Shown here: in pieces, positions 33,138 to 41,676 of the stretch
Layout of the letters: every line of letters starts with the position of its first letter
Numbering within the stretch: the stretch's first letter is position 1
Assembly: GCA_964519995.1 (NCBI GenBank)
Contig: CAZFLY010000004.1
Span: 1-64,000 of the forward strand
DNA from: CAZFLY01 sp964519995
Lineage (GTDB): Bacteria; Planctomycetota; Phycisphaerae; Sedimentisphaerales; Anaerobacaceae
Length of the DNA: 64,000 nucleotides
Direction of reading: 5' to 3'
Position numbers and translations under genes: made by a program
Notes under the pieces: generated by a model
What the model was told of the DNA's origin: nothing
Databases searched by the model: none
Seen by the model: the letters and a program-made list of their open reading frames with translations, nothing else

Positions 33138-34481
33138 ATGGCGGAAAAAAGGCAAAATATTACGACAGTTGGCTTCATTTCGCTTGGTTGTCCAAAGAAT
33201 ACGGTCGACAGCGAGAAAATGCTGGCTCTTTTATCTCAGGCGGGCTTTCTCATAACCGCGGAACCCGAGGCAGCCGATGTTGTGGTCATCAATACATGCT
33301 GCTTCATCGAGCCTGCTAAGGCCGAATCGCTCGATGCGATAAAACAAGCAACAGCTTGTAAAAGCAGGGGCATAGTTAGGAAAGTAATTGTGGCAGGGTG
33401 TCTATCTGAAAGATTTGGTTGGCAAGTGTTTGATCTAATTGAGGGCATTGACGCCATAGTTAGCCTTGGGCAGCGAGATAACATTGCCCAGATTGTAGGA
33501 GAAGTTCTTGCTTCAGATAAGCCCCTCTTATATTTGGACCCGCCGGTATCGCCCATCAGCGATGATAGAACCCGATTGCTCATTGGACCAACACATCGGG
33601 CGTATCTACGCATTAGCGAAGGATGCAATCATCGCTGTTCTTTTTGCACTATACCTGCGATAAGAGGTCGATTTCGCAGTAAACCTTTGCAGATGGTGCT
33701 TGACGAAGCGGCAGAGTTGGCCTGTGCAGGCGTAGTCGAACTGAGTGTAATAGCCCAGGACACCACCTACTATGGCCGGGACTTAAAGAGAACTGATGGC
33801 CTGGTTACACTATTGAAGGAACTTGAAGAAATCGACAGGTTAGCCTGGATTAGATTAATGTATCTTTATCCTGCGGGCATTAATGATGGGCTTATTGAGA
33901 TCATCGCAAAAAGCAGTAAGATTGTCCACTATCTGGATATTCCGATTCAGCATGTCAGCGGCCGGATTCTAAAAGCAATGCGCCGGCCGGACACTCGTGA
34001 CAGCATTTGGCGATTGATCGATCGATTGCGTTCAGCCTTGCCAGATGTTGTTCTGCGGACGACTTTGATAGTCGGTTTTCCAGGCGAAACCGAAAAGGAA
34101 TTTACTGAGCTGGTAAATTTTGTTGAGTGGGCGCAGTTTGACGCACTGGGGTGTTTCAAATTCTATCCTGAGTCTGGCACAGATGCCGCAGACTTACCGG
34201 ATCAGGTACCAGAACAGATCAAGGAACAGAAGCTCGAGCAAGTCATGCTGACACAACAGGAAATTGCCTTTGCTAAGAACAGAAACAGAAGGGGCACGTC
34301 ACTAACCTGCCTGATTGACTCAGTAGATAGCAAAGCTGCAGGCCAATCAAGATACTACGGCCAAGCCCCGGAGGTCGATAGTATCTGTATTGTAAAGAAC
34401 TGCTCAGCGGCACCGGGCGAATTTGTCAATGCCAAGGTCGTCGGCACAAAAAACTACGATTTGATAGTTGAGCAAATTTAG
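33138..34481 (+). CDS. rimO: Ribosomal protein S12 methylthiotransferase RimO
   Basis: 447-aa radical-SAM methylthiotransferase that modifies Asp89 of ribosomal protein S12. The N-terminal UPF0004 domain has FISLGCPKNTVDSEKML with the first cluster cysteine, then INTCCFIEPAKAES and AGCLSERF. The radical-SAM motif is EGCNHRCSFCTIPAIRGRF. A TRAM-like C-terminus follows. The LGCPKN variant separates RimO from MiaB. pgsA begins at its stop codon, suggesting a two-gene unit. The promoter lies immediately upstream. Confidence 0.96.
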   Translation: MAEKRQNITTVGFISLGCPKNTVDSEKMLALLSQAGFLITAEPEAADVVVINTCCFIEPAKAESLDAIKQATACKSRGIVRKVIVAGCLSERFGWQVFDLIEGIDAIVSLGQRDNIAQIVGEVLASDKPLLYLDPPVSPISDDRTRLLIGPTHRAYLRISEGCNHRCSFCTIPAIRGRFRSKPLQMVLDEAAELACAGVVELSVIAQDTTYYGRDLKRTDGLVTLLKELEEIDRLAWIRLMYLYPAGINDGLIEIIAKSSKIVHYLDIPIQHVSGRILKAMRRPDTRDSIWRLIDRLRSALPDVVLRTTLIVGFPGETEKEFTELVNFVEWAQFDALGCFKFYPESGTDAADLPDQVPEQIKEQKLEQVMLTQQEIAFAKNRNRRGTSLTCLIDSVDSKAAGQSRYYGQAPEVDSICIVKNCSAAPGEFVNAKVVGTKNYDLIVEQI

Positions 34482-34519
34482 TGTTGAACCGCACCATATG
34501 CGTAAGTAAACTTATCGCC

Positions 34520-35140
34520 ATGTTAAGACTCATCCCGAACATTCTGACCTTTGCAAGGCTTGTACTGACGGTTGTTGTTCTGAGCATGATCCTCTATTCA
34601 CCCCACGTACAAAACAGGCCATTATTTCTCGATATTGCCTTTATTCTTTTCGTGATTGCCGGGCTTACCGACATCGTGGATGGAATCGTGGCGAGGGTGC
34701 TCAATGTTGCCAGCAGGTTCGGGCGGATGGTCGATCCTCTGGTCGATAAGGTCCTGGTATGTGGTGCTTTTATCTGCTTTGCGATAATTCACGAGCCGAA
34801 ACTCTTTGATTTGCCTTTATCAAGATTGGCCCTGATTCATTGGTCGGTAGCAGGTGTTCTTATTTTGCGTGAGGTTTACGTTACCGTGCTGCGGCACATC
34901 GCTGAGGCACGCGGCATAAATTTTGCTGCAACTGTCTCCGGCAAGATAAAGATGTTTGTGCAAACCTTCGCTCTCGGGACGGTGATGATCAAGATGGCTC
35001 ATGTCCGGACCGCCACATGGGGTTACTGGTTCACAACAGTGATTTTTGTTGTTATGCTCACTGTGACCGTCGTTTCAGGTCTTTTGGCTACCCGACGCAG
35101 AAGCTGGCAAAAAGCCTCTGCTAAGAGTGCGTCAGCATGA
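34520..35140 (+). CDS. pgsA: CDP-diacylglycerol--glycerol-3-phosphate 3-phosphatidyltransferase
   Basis: 206-aa membrane enzyme that makes phosphatidylglycerol phosphate. It starts MLRLIPNILTFARLVLT, as expected for PgsA. The CDP-alcohol phosphotransferase motif is complete: LTDIVDGIVAR, eight residues, then GRMVDPLVDK, with all four aspartates. About five membrane segments are present. The frame also allows a GTG start at 34481 that overlaps the rimO stop codon (TAGTG) and would add 13 residues; ATG 34520 is preferred from family alignment. The rimO-pgsA order is shared with other bacteria. Confidence 0.92.
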   Translation: MLRLIPNILTFARLVLTVVVLSMILYSPHVQNRPLFLDIAFILFVIAGLTDIVDGIVARVLNVASRFGRMVDPLVDKVLVCGAFICFAIIHEPKLFDLPLSRLALIHWSVAGVLILREVYVTVLRHIAEARGINFAATVSGKIKMFVQTFALGTVMIKMAHVRTATWGYWFTTVIFVVMLTVTVVSGLLATRRRSWQKASAKSASA

Positions 35141-35220
35141 GATACTAATATGTTTAGCTCTATGGCCAGAATCAAAAGTGCGGCATAACTACAGGCCAAA
35201 TATTTAAACCTCCGTTTCCC

Positions 35221-35285
35221 GCTGCGGCTTCGGCCTTCTCGCCTCCGCGAAGCGCTTTGGCGGAGCGGGGCGCCGAGACGAGTTA
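35221..35285. repeat. GC-rich palindromic element
   Basis: Contains CTCCGC/GCGGAG and outer CTCG/CGAG arms around a GAAGCGCTTTG centre, with GGCTTCGGCC before it. It is similar in style to the hairpins at 4925-4960 and 6006-6096. It lies between convergent pgsA and the HD gene. No T-run. Confidence 0.45.
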
Positions 35286-35305
35286 CGTGGGGTTCTCATT
35301 GCTTA

Positions 35306-35971
35306 TTATTTTCTATCCGAATTGTAGTCTATGAATTCCTGTGTGACTTCTGCAGGTTTTAAGCCTATTTCGTCAAAGATTTCTTTTTCTAATTCATAGA
35401 TTTGCCTGTCAGCTTTGGTGATATTGATTTCATCATGAACTGTTTTGCGGTGTTGCCGGGCATGCCTTTCGTGAGCTTCCTCCAACCGCTCTTTCAGCGG
35501 GACGACTGTCTCATGCATTACTCGCTTATCTGCATAATAAACAATCTTTTCCTCCCATGTAGCTGGTTTATCCTGCTCATCCAATATGGCAAGATACTTG
35601 TGTTTTCTTATGGCTATAGCAAGTTCCGGGTACTCTTTTCTCAGAAGTTCACAAGCAGCATCTTCATGGCTGTCATCGGCGTATTTCGCTTTCAGGCCTT
35701 TCCAATGTGCTTTATCTTTTTCTGTAACGTTTTGTTCAAATCGGCTGTAGGCGGATTCCTTCATATCACAAACTCTGAGTACATCGTGTAGTAGAGACGC
35801 CCTGTGCACAAGGTCCACGTTGGCTTCGATGCCTTTTTCTTTCAGTTTTTTTACCAAAAAAACTGCTAATTTAGCCACCACCTCACTGTGTTTGATAATG
35901 TGCCGTGGGACACGGCAGTCGCGAATTATCTGGAGGCACTTGCTATGTGTTGGAAGAACGCAATCTTTCAT
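35306..35971 (-). CDS. HD-domain protein (putative phosphohydrolase)
   Basis: 221 aa. The HD motif is split in the usual way: HIIKHSEVVAKLA, HRASLLHDVLR (the HD pair), a conserved histidine in DSHEDAACELL, and IVYYADKRVMHETVVPL carrying the last Asp. HDIG-type proteins hydrolyse phosphate esters of nucleotides or related compounds. Its ATG lies 29 bp inside the end of thi4, so it is translated from the same TPP-riboswitch-controlled mRNA. A role in thiamine or adenosine-nucleotide metabolism is an inference from that position only. Substrate unknown. Confidence 0.82.
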   Translation of the reverse strand: MKDCVLPTHSKCLQIIRDCRVPRHIIKHSEVVAKLAVFLVKKLKEKGIEANVDLVHRASLLHDVLRVCDMKESAYSRFEQNVTEKDKAHWKGLKAKYADDSHEDAACELLRKEYPELAIAIRKHKYLAILDEQDKPATWEEKIVYYADKRVMHETVVPLKERLEEAHERHARQHRKTVHDEINITKADRQIYELEKEIFDEIGLKPAEVTQEFIDYNSDRK

Positions 35972-36704
35972 AAATTAGTTCAGCTACTTTCTTGCCTGAT
36001 TTCAGCATTCCGCCGAAGATTGGCCCCATTCTCGGCAGATTATACACATCACACACAGCCATACCAGCAATGTAAAGGCCTGGAAACACCTCGCCGGTCT
36101 TTTCCACCACGCCTGCTTCGGATGTCTCAACGTTCATAAAGTATTCCAGTAATTCCGTTGGGAAAAGCTCCGGCTTTCTTTGCCTGAGCATACTTACCAA
36201 TTCAGCCGGATGGCCTGTTGCGTCAATCATATATTTTGCGCAGATGCAGAATGGGTCAATGTGCAGGCCGAGCGTGCTGGCGCTTGCGTTGTTTACTACG
36301 ATTCCTTTGACGGTTTCATCCTTTAGAACGATATCTTCAGCCTCTAAAAGATTAAATATCTCTGTACCTGCTTTTTTTGTTTTGTAGGCTAAGGCCGTTG
36401 CAAATTCTATTGCATCTGCGGTGTATAACTGACCGTGTTTTTGTGTTGTGACGCCAATTTCCTCCAGGATTTGCGTGTCCTCGAAGGTAACGACATTGTA
36501 GCCGGCTGCTCCACCCCAAATACCTCCGCCTATGGAAAGCTTTTTCTCGATGATTGTCACCTTCACTTTCGATTTTGCCAGATAATAACCGGCTGCAAGG
36601 CCGGCAGGTCCTGCGCCGACTATAACAACATCGTTATCAAGATGTTCCGTCATTCTTTGCGTGTACTGCTCGATAATCAGTCTGGAAATGTCTGTTTCGA
36701 TCAT
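35943..36704 (-). CDS. thi4: Thiazole synthase Thi4, histidine (sulfide-dependent) type
   Basis: 253-aa flavin-fold enzyme that makes ADP-thiazole from NAD, glycine and sulfur for thiamine. The dinucleotide fold is VVIVGAGPAGLAAGYYLAK, then IGGGIWGGAAGYN. At the position where suicidal yeast Thi4 has its donor cysteine, this protein has His148 (TLGLHIDPF), as in the archaeal catalytic, sulfide-using type. The C-terminus PRMGPIFGGMLKSGKK is conserved. The start at 36704 has AAAGGAAA upstream; 22 further in-frame codons cross into the leader and are rejected. It is controlled by the TPP riboswitch at 36856-37050. Confidence 0.93.
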   Translation of the reverse strand: MIETDISRLIIEQYTQRMTEHLDNDVVIVGAGPAGLAAGYYLAKSKVKVTIIEKKLSIGGGIWGGAAGYNVVTFEDTQILEEIGVTTQKHGQLYTADAIEFATALAYKTKKAGTEIFNLLEAEDIVLKDETVKGIVVNNASASTLGLHIDPFCICAKYMIDATGHPAELVSMLRQRKPELFPTELLEYFMNVETSEAGVVEKTGEVFPGLYIAGMAVCDVYNLPRMGPIFGGMLKSGKKVAELIYERLRSSNT

Positions 36705-36747
36705 GTTTGTTTCCTTTCGTTTGACATTATTGCAGCCGCCCGTGTTA

Positions 36748-36782
36748 TAAAAACAAAAAGCACTCCACAAAGGAAGTGCTTT
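36748..36782 (-). terminator. Terminator in the TPP riboswitch expression platform
   Basis: On the minus strand, a perfect 8-bp stem AAAGCACT/AGTGCTTT with a 10-base loop is followed by TTGTTTTT. It lies between the aptamer and the thi4 start, so ligand-dependent premature termination is the likely mode of control. Confidence 0.8.
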
Positions 36783-36850
36783 GAAAACTCAAAACTCAAA
36801 ACGCAAAACTACTGAATATTTGTCTTCCTCGATTTTGATTTTTGATTTCA
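36783..36850. repeat. AAAACTC/GATTTTTGATTT low-complexity segment
   Basis: AT-rich direct repeats (CAAAACTCAAAAC, TTTTGATTTTTGATTT) between aptamer and terminator. Similar text lies at 54888-54990 upstream of the GTPase gene, suggesting a dispersed element. Confidence 0.45.
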
Positions 36851-36855
36851 CTTTG

Positions 36856-37050
36856 CCTTCCTTCGCGGGCATTATCCCGATCAGGTTCATAGGGTCTCCC
36901 GCACCTATTTTAGCCATATCGTTATGGCTTTCCCTACTCTTTGGCCCGACCTTGACCTTATGTAACATCTGGACCTGTTGCCAACGAAAAATAGGTGCGG
37001 GATTCTCAGCCTAAGCTAGGTTCCTTAACCTGGCTTTGAGCTCCCCTGGC
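36856..37050 (-). promoter_or_regulatory. TPP (THI-box) riboswitch
   Basis: The minus strand has all landmarks: GGGGAGC near the 5-prime side, CTGAGA at 37009-37004, ACCCTATGAACCTGATC at 36895-36879, and GGATAATGCCCGCGAAGGA at the 3-prime end. The P3 arm is long: a perfect 14-bp helix CCCGCACCTATTTT/AAAATAGGTGCGGG (36898-36911 with 36988-37001) enclosing about 75 further bases. It lies upstream of thi4. Confidence 0.95.
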
Positions 37051-37071
37051 TTAATTGTACCTTGTGGATAA

Positions 37072-37100
37072 ATTATAGTGCATGGTCGCCGTGCCTGCAA
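37072..37100 (-). promoter_or_regulatory. Promoter of the thi4 riboswitch operon
   Basis: On the minus strand, TTGCAG, a 17-bp spacer and a perfect TATAAT. Transcription would start near 37065, about 15 bases before the conserved aptamer. Confidence 0.65.
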
Positions 37101-37130
37101 GTGTTCTAATCGCAAGTAATCGTCTATGTA

Positions 37131-37159
37131 TTGACATGCCTGCCCGTACAAACTATCAT
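37131..37159 (+). promoter_or_regulatory. dnaE promoter
   Basis: TTGACA at 37131-37136, a 17-bp spacer and TATCAT at 37154-37159. It gives a leader of about 32 nt that includes the GGAAGG ribosome binding site before the ATG at 37198. Confidence 0.7.
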
Positions 37160-37197
37160 TACGAATGAAAGCCACTTTGTGAAAGGAAGGTTAAGCC

Positions 37198-40100
37198 ATG
37201 GTGATAAAAGGATTTACGCATCTTCATCTGCACAGTCAGTATTCACTTCTTGATGGCGCTATCACATTCGATAAGCTGTTTAGGCGCTGCAAGAAGCTCG
37301 GCATGGAGTCGATCGCTGTTACCGACCATGGCAATCTCTTTGGTGCAATCGAATTCTATACAAAAGCGGCTGCTGCGCATGTCAAGCCGATCATCGGAAT
37401 TGAGGCATACGTTGCACCCCGAAGCAGATTCGACAGAACAAAAACAAATATAACTGATGCCGCATATCACCTTATTCTTCTCGCAGAGAACAACGTTGGC
37501 TACCAAAATCTGATTAAGCTCGCCAGCGCTGGCTATATTGATGGCTTTTACTATCGACCAAGAATCGACAAAGAGATTCTTGCGGAGCTAAGCGATGGAC
37601 TCATCTGCACCTCGGCGTGCCTGAAAGGTGAGATTGCCGTCGAAATAGCAAATGGCAACGAGAAAGCAGCACATCAGGCAGTAGAGAGTTATCTCAAAAT
37701 CTTTGGCCCTGACAGGTTTTTCATCGAGATCCAAAATCACGAAGATAATTCGTCTCTGGTGACTCGTGACTCGTCGCTCGAAGCACGAGGCACGAATCAC
37801 AACACACAAATAGAGAATTACGAGTCACGAGTCACGAGTCACGGGTCACGAGTCACGGGTCACGAGTCACGACATATTCGTCGGGACTTGATCGACCTTG
37901 CCGACAGAATGGGCGTCGGCCTGGTAGCAACAAATGACGTGCATTTTTTAGAGCAAGAAGACTATGAAGCGCATAATTGCCTTTGCGCAATAAGCACAGG
38001 CAAAAAGGCAGACGACCCCGACCGAATGATATATCCGCCCGATGTATACCTGAAAAGTCCGGAGCAGATGCGTGAGCTTTTTGCTGAGACAATGGAAGCC
38101 TGTGATAACACATTAGCAATTGCCGAGCGTTGTAATGTCGAGCTCGACCTGAAAACGCGTCACGCGCCGCACTTTGAGCCGGCGGACGGCTCAAAGCCTG
38201 AGGAGTTTCTGACGAAACTCTGTTACGAAGGTGCACAGCAGCGATACGGCGAAGTTAACGAGCAAGTAAAAAGCCGACTCGACAGAGAACTTGAGGTAAT
38301 CGAGTCGAAAGGTTTTGCCAGCTATTTTCTTATTGTCTGGGATTTTTGTAAGTACGCGCACGAAAAAAATATTCCCATAGGCGCAAGAGGTAGTGGTGTC
38401 GGCACACTGGTTGGGTATTGCCTGGGTTTATGTGACGTTGATCCCATTCGGTATGATTTGCTTTTTGAGCGCTTCATGGACCCGCAGCGCAACGAGATAC
38501 CGGATATCGACATTGACATTTGCCAGGTGCACCGCGCAGAAATCATCGACTATGTACGTCAAAAGTATGGTCAGGTCGCCCAAATAATAACCTTTGGGAC
38601 CATGAAGGCCCGTGCGGTTATCCGTGACATTTGCAGGGTACTGGGTGTGTCTCTAAGTGAGGCCGACAGGCTGGCTAAGCTTGTCCCATTCTCACTCGAT
38701 ATGACACTCGATAAGGCTCTTGATACCGAGCCTGAACTAAAGCGTGCCTACGAGGAAAATGAATTGACCAGGAAGGTCATCGACATTAGCAGAAAGCTCG
38801 AAGGTCTTGCACGCCACGCTTCCATTCATGCCGCTGGTGTTGTAATTGCTGATGAGCCTTTGACTAATTTTGTGCCGCTTTATAAAGCTCCAGGTTCCAA
38901 TGACATCATAACGCAGTTTGAAGGCCCGATGGTCGAAAAGGTCGGACTTTTGAAGATGGACTTTCTCGGTCTTAAAACCCTGAGCGTACTGGAACGCACA
39001 CTACAACTGGTTAAGGAGAATCACGGAGTCGATATCGACCTGGAGAAGCTCGACCTGAATGATCCGAAAGTTTTTGAGCTGTTCGCGACCGGCAAAACAA
39101 AGGGCGTTTTTCAGTTCGAGTCCGGCGGAATGCAAAACCTGCTGGTGAAAATGAAGCCTGACCGTATTGAAGACCTGATAGCTGCCAACGCGCTTTACCG
39201 GCCGGGCCCTATGATACTGATCCCCGACTATATCGACAGAAAACATGGGGCGAAGTGGTCTCTGCCACATCCAATTATGACCGAAATTCTTGATGAGACC
39301 TACGGCGTTATAACTTACCAGGAACAGGTAATGCGCATCTGCAACCGCCTTGGCGATATCCCCCTGCGCGAAGCCTACGCGCTTATTAAGGCAATAAGCA
39401 AAAAGAAAGCCAGAACGATAGCAAAGGAAAGAGAAAGGTTCATAGCAGGTTGTGCCAATAAAGGGCTAAGCAAGCAACAGGCGGCGCAGATTTTTGAACT
39501 TATCGAGAGATTCGCAGGCTATGGCTTTAATAAAAGTCATTCAACCCGCTACGCCTTCATCGCCTACCAGACTGCCTATATGAAGGCTAACTGGTCGGTC
39601 GAATTTATGGCGGCCCTTTTAACTTATGAAATGGACAACACTGACAAGGTTGTCGAATACATCGCTGAATGCGCAGAGATGGGCATTGAAGTGATGGCAC
39701 CGGATATCAACGAAAGCGGAGTTGATTTCACACCTCTTTACAAAGGCGATGGTGACGGCAAAAAAGGCGTGGTACGGTTCGGCTTGGCTGCCGTTAAAGG
39801 TGTCGGCGAAAAAGCTGTGGAACAGATGATAGCTGCTCGTGAAAGGGTTGGTCGATTCGAGAGTCTGTTCCATTTCTGCGAAAACGTTGACCTGCGAGCG
39901 GTAAATAAACAAGTTCTTGAGGCCCTTATAAAAGCCGGTGCATTCGACAGGCTCGGCGGAAATCGTGCCCAGATGATGGCTGGTCTTGAAAGTGCGATGG
40001 ATAATGGTGCCGCGTTGCAAGCTGATAAACAAAAAGGCCAGATGAATTTCTTTGGTGAAATGGCTGGACAAACCGATTATTCGCAGGACCATAAGCGATT

Positions 40101-40767
40101 GCCCAGTATCACGCCTTGGCCTGAACCGCAAATGTTGGCTTACGAAAAGCAGGTGCTGGGCTTTTATGTAACCAGCAATCCGTTAAGCCATCACGCTGAG
40201 ACGATTAATCTGTTCTCGACGGTCAACACTTCGCAATTAGCCGATGGTCTTGGCGACCGGCAGGTTGTGATCGGCGGAATGATAACGAAGATACGATACA
40301 ACATCACAAAGTCGGGCCGAAACGCAGGCTCAAAAATGGCCGTTTTCAACCTCGAAGACCTGCAGGGACAGGTCGAGGTGGTTTTGTTTCCCGATGCCCT
40401 TAATCAGTTTGCGCCGGTCCTTGCCGAGGACACCATTGTCTTTGTCAGGGGAAGGGCCGATTATAGAAGGGAAAAGCCAAACATTATAGCCTCAGAATTG
40501 ATAGCTCTTAATGAAGTTCGTGAGAAATTAGCTGCCAAGGTAAGCATAAAACTTAATGCCGGAGATGTCACTAAGGAAAAGGTGGCGATGATTCGCAGCA
40601 TTTGTCAGCACCATAAAGGCAAGAGCCCTGTTTATGTGGCTTTGAAGACTGACAAAGGCCGGGTCCATGCCGCCGCCGATAAGGCCTTGAGTGTTAATCC
40701 CGATCTGGAATTCTGCCGAAAGATGAGGCAGCTCGTCGGCGAAGAAAACTTCCAACTGACAAAATGA
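37198..40767 (+). CDS. dnaE: DNA polymerase III alpha subunit with an in-frame repeat insertion
   Basis: 1189-aa replicative polymerase. The PHP domain begins FTHLHLHSQYSLLDGAITF. Catalytic aspartates sit in IPDIDIDIC; GARGSGVGTLVGYCLGLCDV and LYRPGPMILIPDYIDRK are polymerase signatures. An HhH region and a C-terminal OB domain (QVVIGGMITKIRYN) complete the DnaE1-type layout. In the PHP domain, between FIEIQNH and RRDLIDLADRMG, about 40 extra residues appear, encoded by low-complexity repeat DNA (37744-37873). The frame stays open. GGAAGG precedes the ATG, with a promoter at 37131-37159. Confidence 0.96.
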   Translation: MVIKGFTHLHLHSQYSLLDGAITFDKLFRRCKKLGMESIAVTDHGNLFGAIEFYTKAAAAHVKPIIGIEAYVAPRSRFDRTKTNITDAAYHLILLAENNVGYQNLIKLASAGYIDGFYYRPRIDKEILAELSDGLICTSACLKGEIAVEIANGNEKAAHQAVESYLKIFGPDRFFIEIQNHEDNSSLVTRDSSLEARGTNHNTQIENYESRVTSHGSRVTGHESRHIRRDLIDLADRMGVGLVATNDVHFLEQEDYEAHNCLCAISTGKKADDPDRMIYPPDVYLKSPEQMRELFAETMEACDNTLAIAERCNVELDLKTRHAPHFEPADGSKPEEFLTKLCYEGAQQRYGEVNEQVKSRLDRELEVIESKGFASYFLIVWDFCKYAHEKNIPIGARGSGVGTLVGYCLGLCDVDPIRYDLLFERFMDPQRNEIPDIDIDICQVHRAEIIDYVRQKYGQVAQIITFGTMKARAVIRDICRVLGVSLSEADRLAKLVPFSLDMTLDKALDTEPELKRAYEENELTRKVIDISRKLEGLARHASIHAAGVVIADEPLTNFVPLYKAPGSNDIITQFEGPMVEKVGLLKMDFLGLKTLSVLERTLQLVKENHGVDIDLEKLDLNDPKVFELFATGKTKGVFQFESGGMQNLLVKMKPDRIEDLIAANALYRPGPMILIPDYIDRKHGAKWSLPHPIMTEILDETYGVITYQEQVMRICNRLGDIPLREAYALIKAISKKKARTIAKERERFIAGCANKGLSKQQAAQIFELIERFAGYGFNKSHSTRYAFIAYQTAYMKANWSVEFMAALLTYEMDNTDKVVEYIAECAEMGIEVMAPDINESGVDFTPLYKGDGDGKKGVVRFGLAAVKGVGEKAVEQMIAARERVGRFESLFHFCENVDLRAVNKQVLEALIKAGAFDRLGGNRAQMMAGLESAMDNGAALQADKQKGQMNFFGEMAGQTDYSQDHKRLPSITPWPEPQMLAYEKQVLGFYVTSNPLSHHAETINLFSTVNTSQLADGLGDRQVVIGGMITKIRYNITKSGRNAGSKMAVFNLEDLQGQVEVVLFPDALNQFAPVLAEDTIVFVRGRADYRREKPNIIASELIALNEVREKLAAKVSIKLNAGDVTKEKVAMIRSICQHHKGKSPVYVALKTDKGRVHAAADKALSVNPDLEFCRKMRQLVGEENFQLTK
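37754..37873. repeat. Heptanucleotide repeat element inside dnaE
   Basis: The right part is seven near-perfect copies of a 7-bp unit CGAGTCA or CGGGTCA (37821-37869). The left part contains the inverted units GTGACTCGTGACTCG (37758-37773), so the element can fold back on itself. Seven-base units are read in all three frames, giving a 7-residue protein periodicity (ESRVTSH, GSRVTGH). Confidence 0.85.
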
Positions 40768-40969
40768 CACGTATTTGTGTCATCCTGATCGCAGCGAAGG
40801 ATCTGGTTGTTGGCATGCTTACACAGGTGTAAGCATATGGAACGATGTGCTAATCCGATACCAATTATGTCCACGCAAGCGTAGACATGTCACCATGAGT
40901 AATTGTCATTCCGCACTTGATGCGGAATCCAGGGAAATATACTTGGAGTAATTTTTGAGGGAGACAAAC
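40768..40969. repeat. Spacer with several palindromic repeat elements
   Basis: Includes GTCATCCTGATCGCAGCGAA-type text (40787 on), a perfect 10-bp palindrome ATGCTTACAC/GTGTAAGCAT with a 2-base loop (40815-40836), a CACGCAAGCGTAG element (40872 on; related CTACGCAAGCATAGG at 41535-41549), and GTCATTCCGCACTTGATGCGGAATCC (a hairpin of TTCCGCA/TGCGGAA). All resemble bacterial dispersed intergenic repeats. Confidence 0.55.
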
Positions 40970-41509
40970 ATGTGGCTACCAAGAGATGAAAGGCATATTC
41001 TACTGGCCTACTATACCAATATTTTCAATTTGGATGACAAGGATATCTCTCGCTATCTAGAACAGCCAAAATTTTTCCATTTGAGTGATTGGACTGTGAT
41101 TCTCAAAAAATCACAGCGAATCCCAATTCTGACCCCTTTGTTAGTCAAGCGCAGAGCTATTAAAGTTAATGCTTACGGTAATAACAATATGCGAACAGGC
41201 GAACAAAACGAAAATCTGGAGCAGATAAAGAAGGAAATCAAAACCATTATTAAACTCCAGCGAAGGCTTGACATCGCGAATGAGTACCTTAAGACCAGAC
41301 GGCTCATAGAATTGAGCCCGCACGAATCCATTTATGATGTGGTGGGGATTAAATTGACGGTCGGTGGTTACGATCTTGGCAGAAAGTACACATCTTGTCT
41401 TATCCGTAGCGGGCTGTGGTTTGCAGAATACAAACATCACTGGATTTGGATTATAGTTAGCTTCCTTGGAGGAATCATCGGAGGACTACTGGTTAGCTGG
41501 TTGTCGTAG
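40970..41509 (+). CDS. Hypothetical protein with C-terminal membrane anchor
   Basis: 179 aa starting MWLPRDERHILLAYYTNIF. The middle is charged and helical (EQIKKEIKTIIKLQRRLDIANEYLK), probably coiled coil. The end WIWIIVSFLGGIIGGLLVSW is a single tail membrane segment. The MWLPRDER start looks familiar from hypothetical planctomycete proteins, but no function is known. The ATG at 40970 is preferred over an upstream TTG because GAGGGAG lies seven bases before it. Confidence 0.65.
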   Translation: MWLPRDERHILLAYYTNIFNLDDKDISRYLEQPKFFHLSDWTVILKKSQRIPILTPLLVKRRAIKVNAYGNNNMRTGEQNENLEQIKKEIKTIIKLQRRLDIANEYLKTRRLIELSPHESIYDVVGIKLTVGGYDLGRKYTSCLIRSGLWFAEYKHHWIWIIVSFLGGIIGGLLVSWLS

Positions 41510-41676
41510 TATTTGGTCGGGTGTCGGGTGGTATGCCTACGCAAGCATAGGTTTTTTCGAGCCCTCATGTAATGCTGGCCCACTGCACAATCAACACGAA
41601 ACCCTTGCTATTCTATCGCGAATTTGTTATCCAGATTACCTTATCCGGTACTTAAGACAATATGCGAGGTGCCGTT

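Noticed and set aside
37754..37873. CRISPR-like array in dnaE
   Set aside because: Units are only 7 bp, directly tandem with no spacers, and in frame inside a conserved gene.
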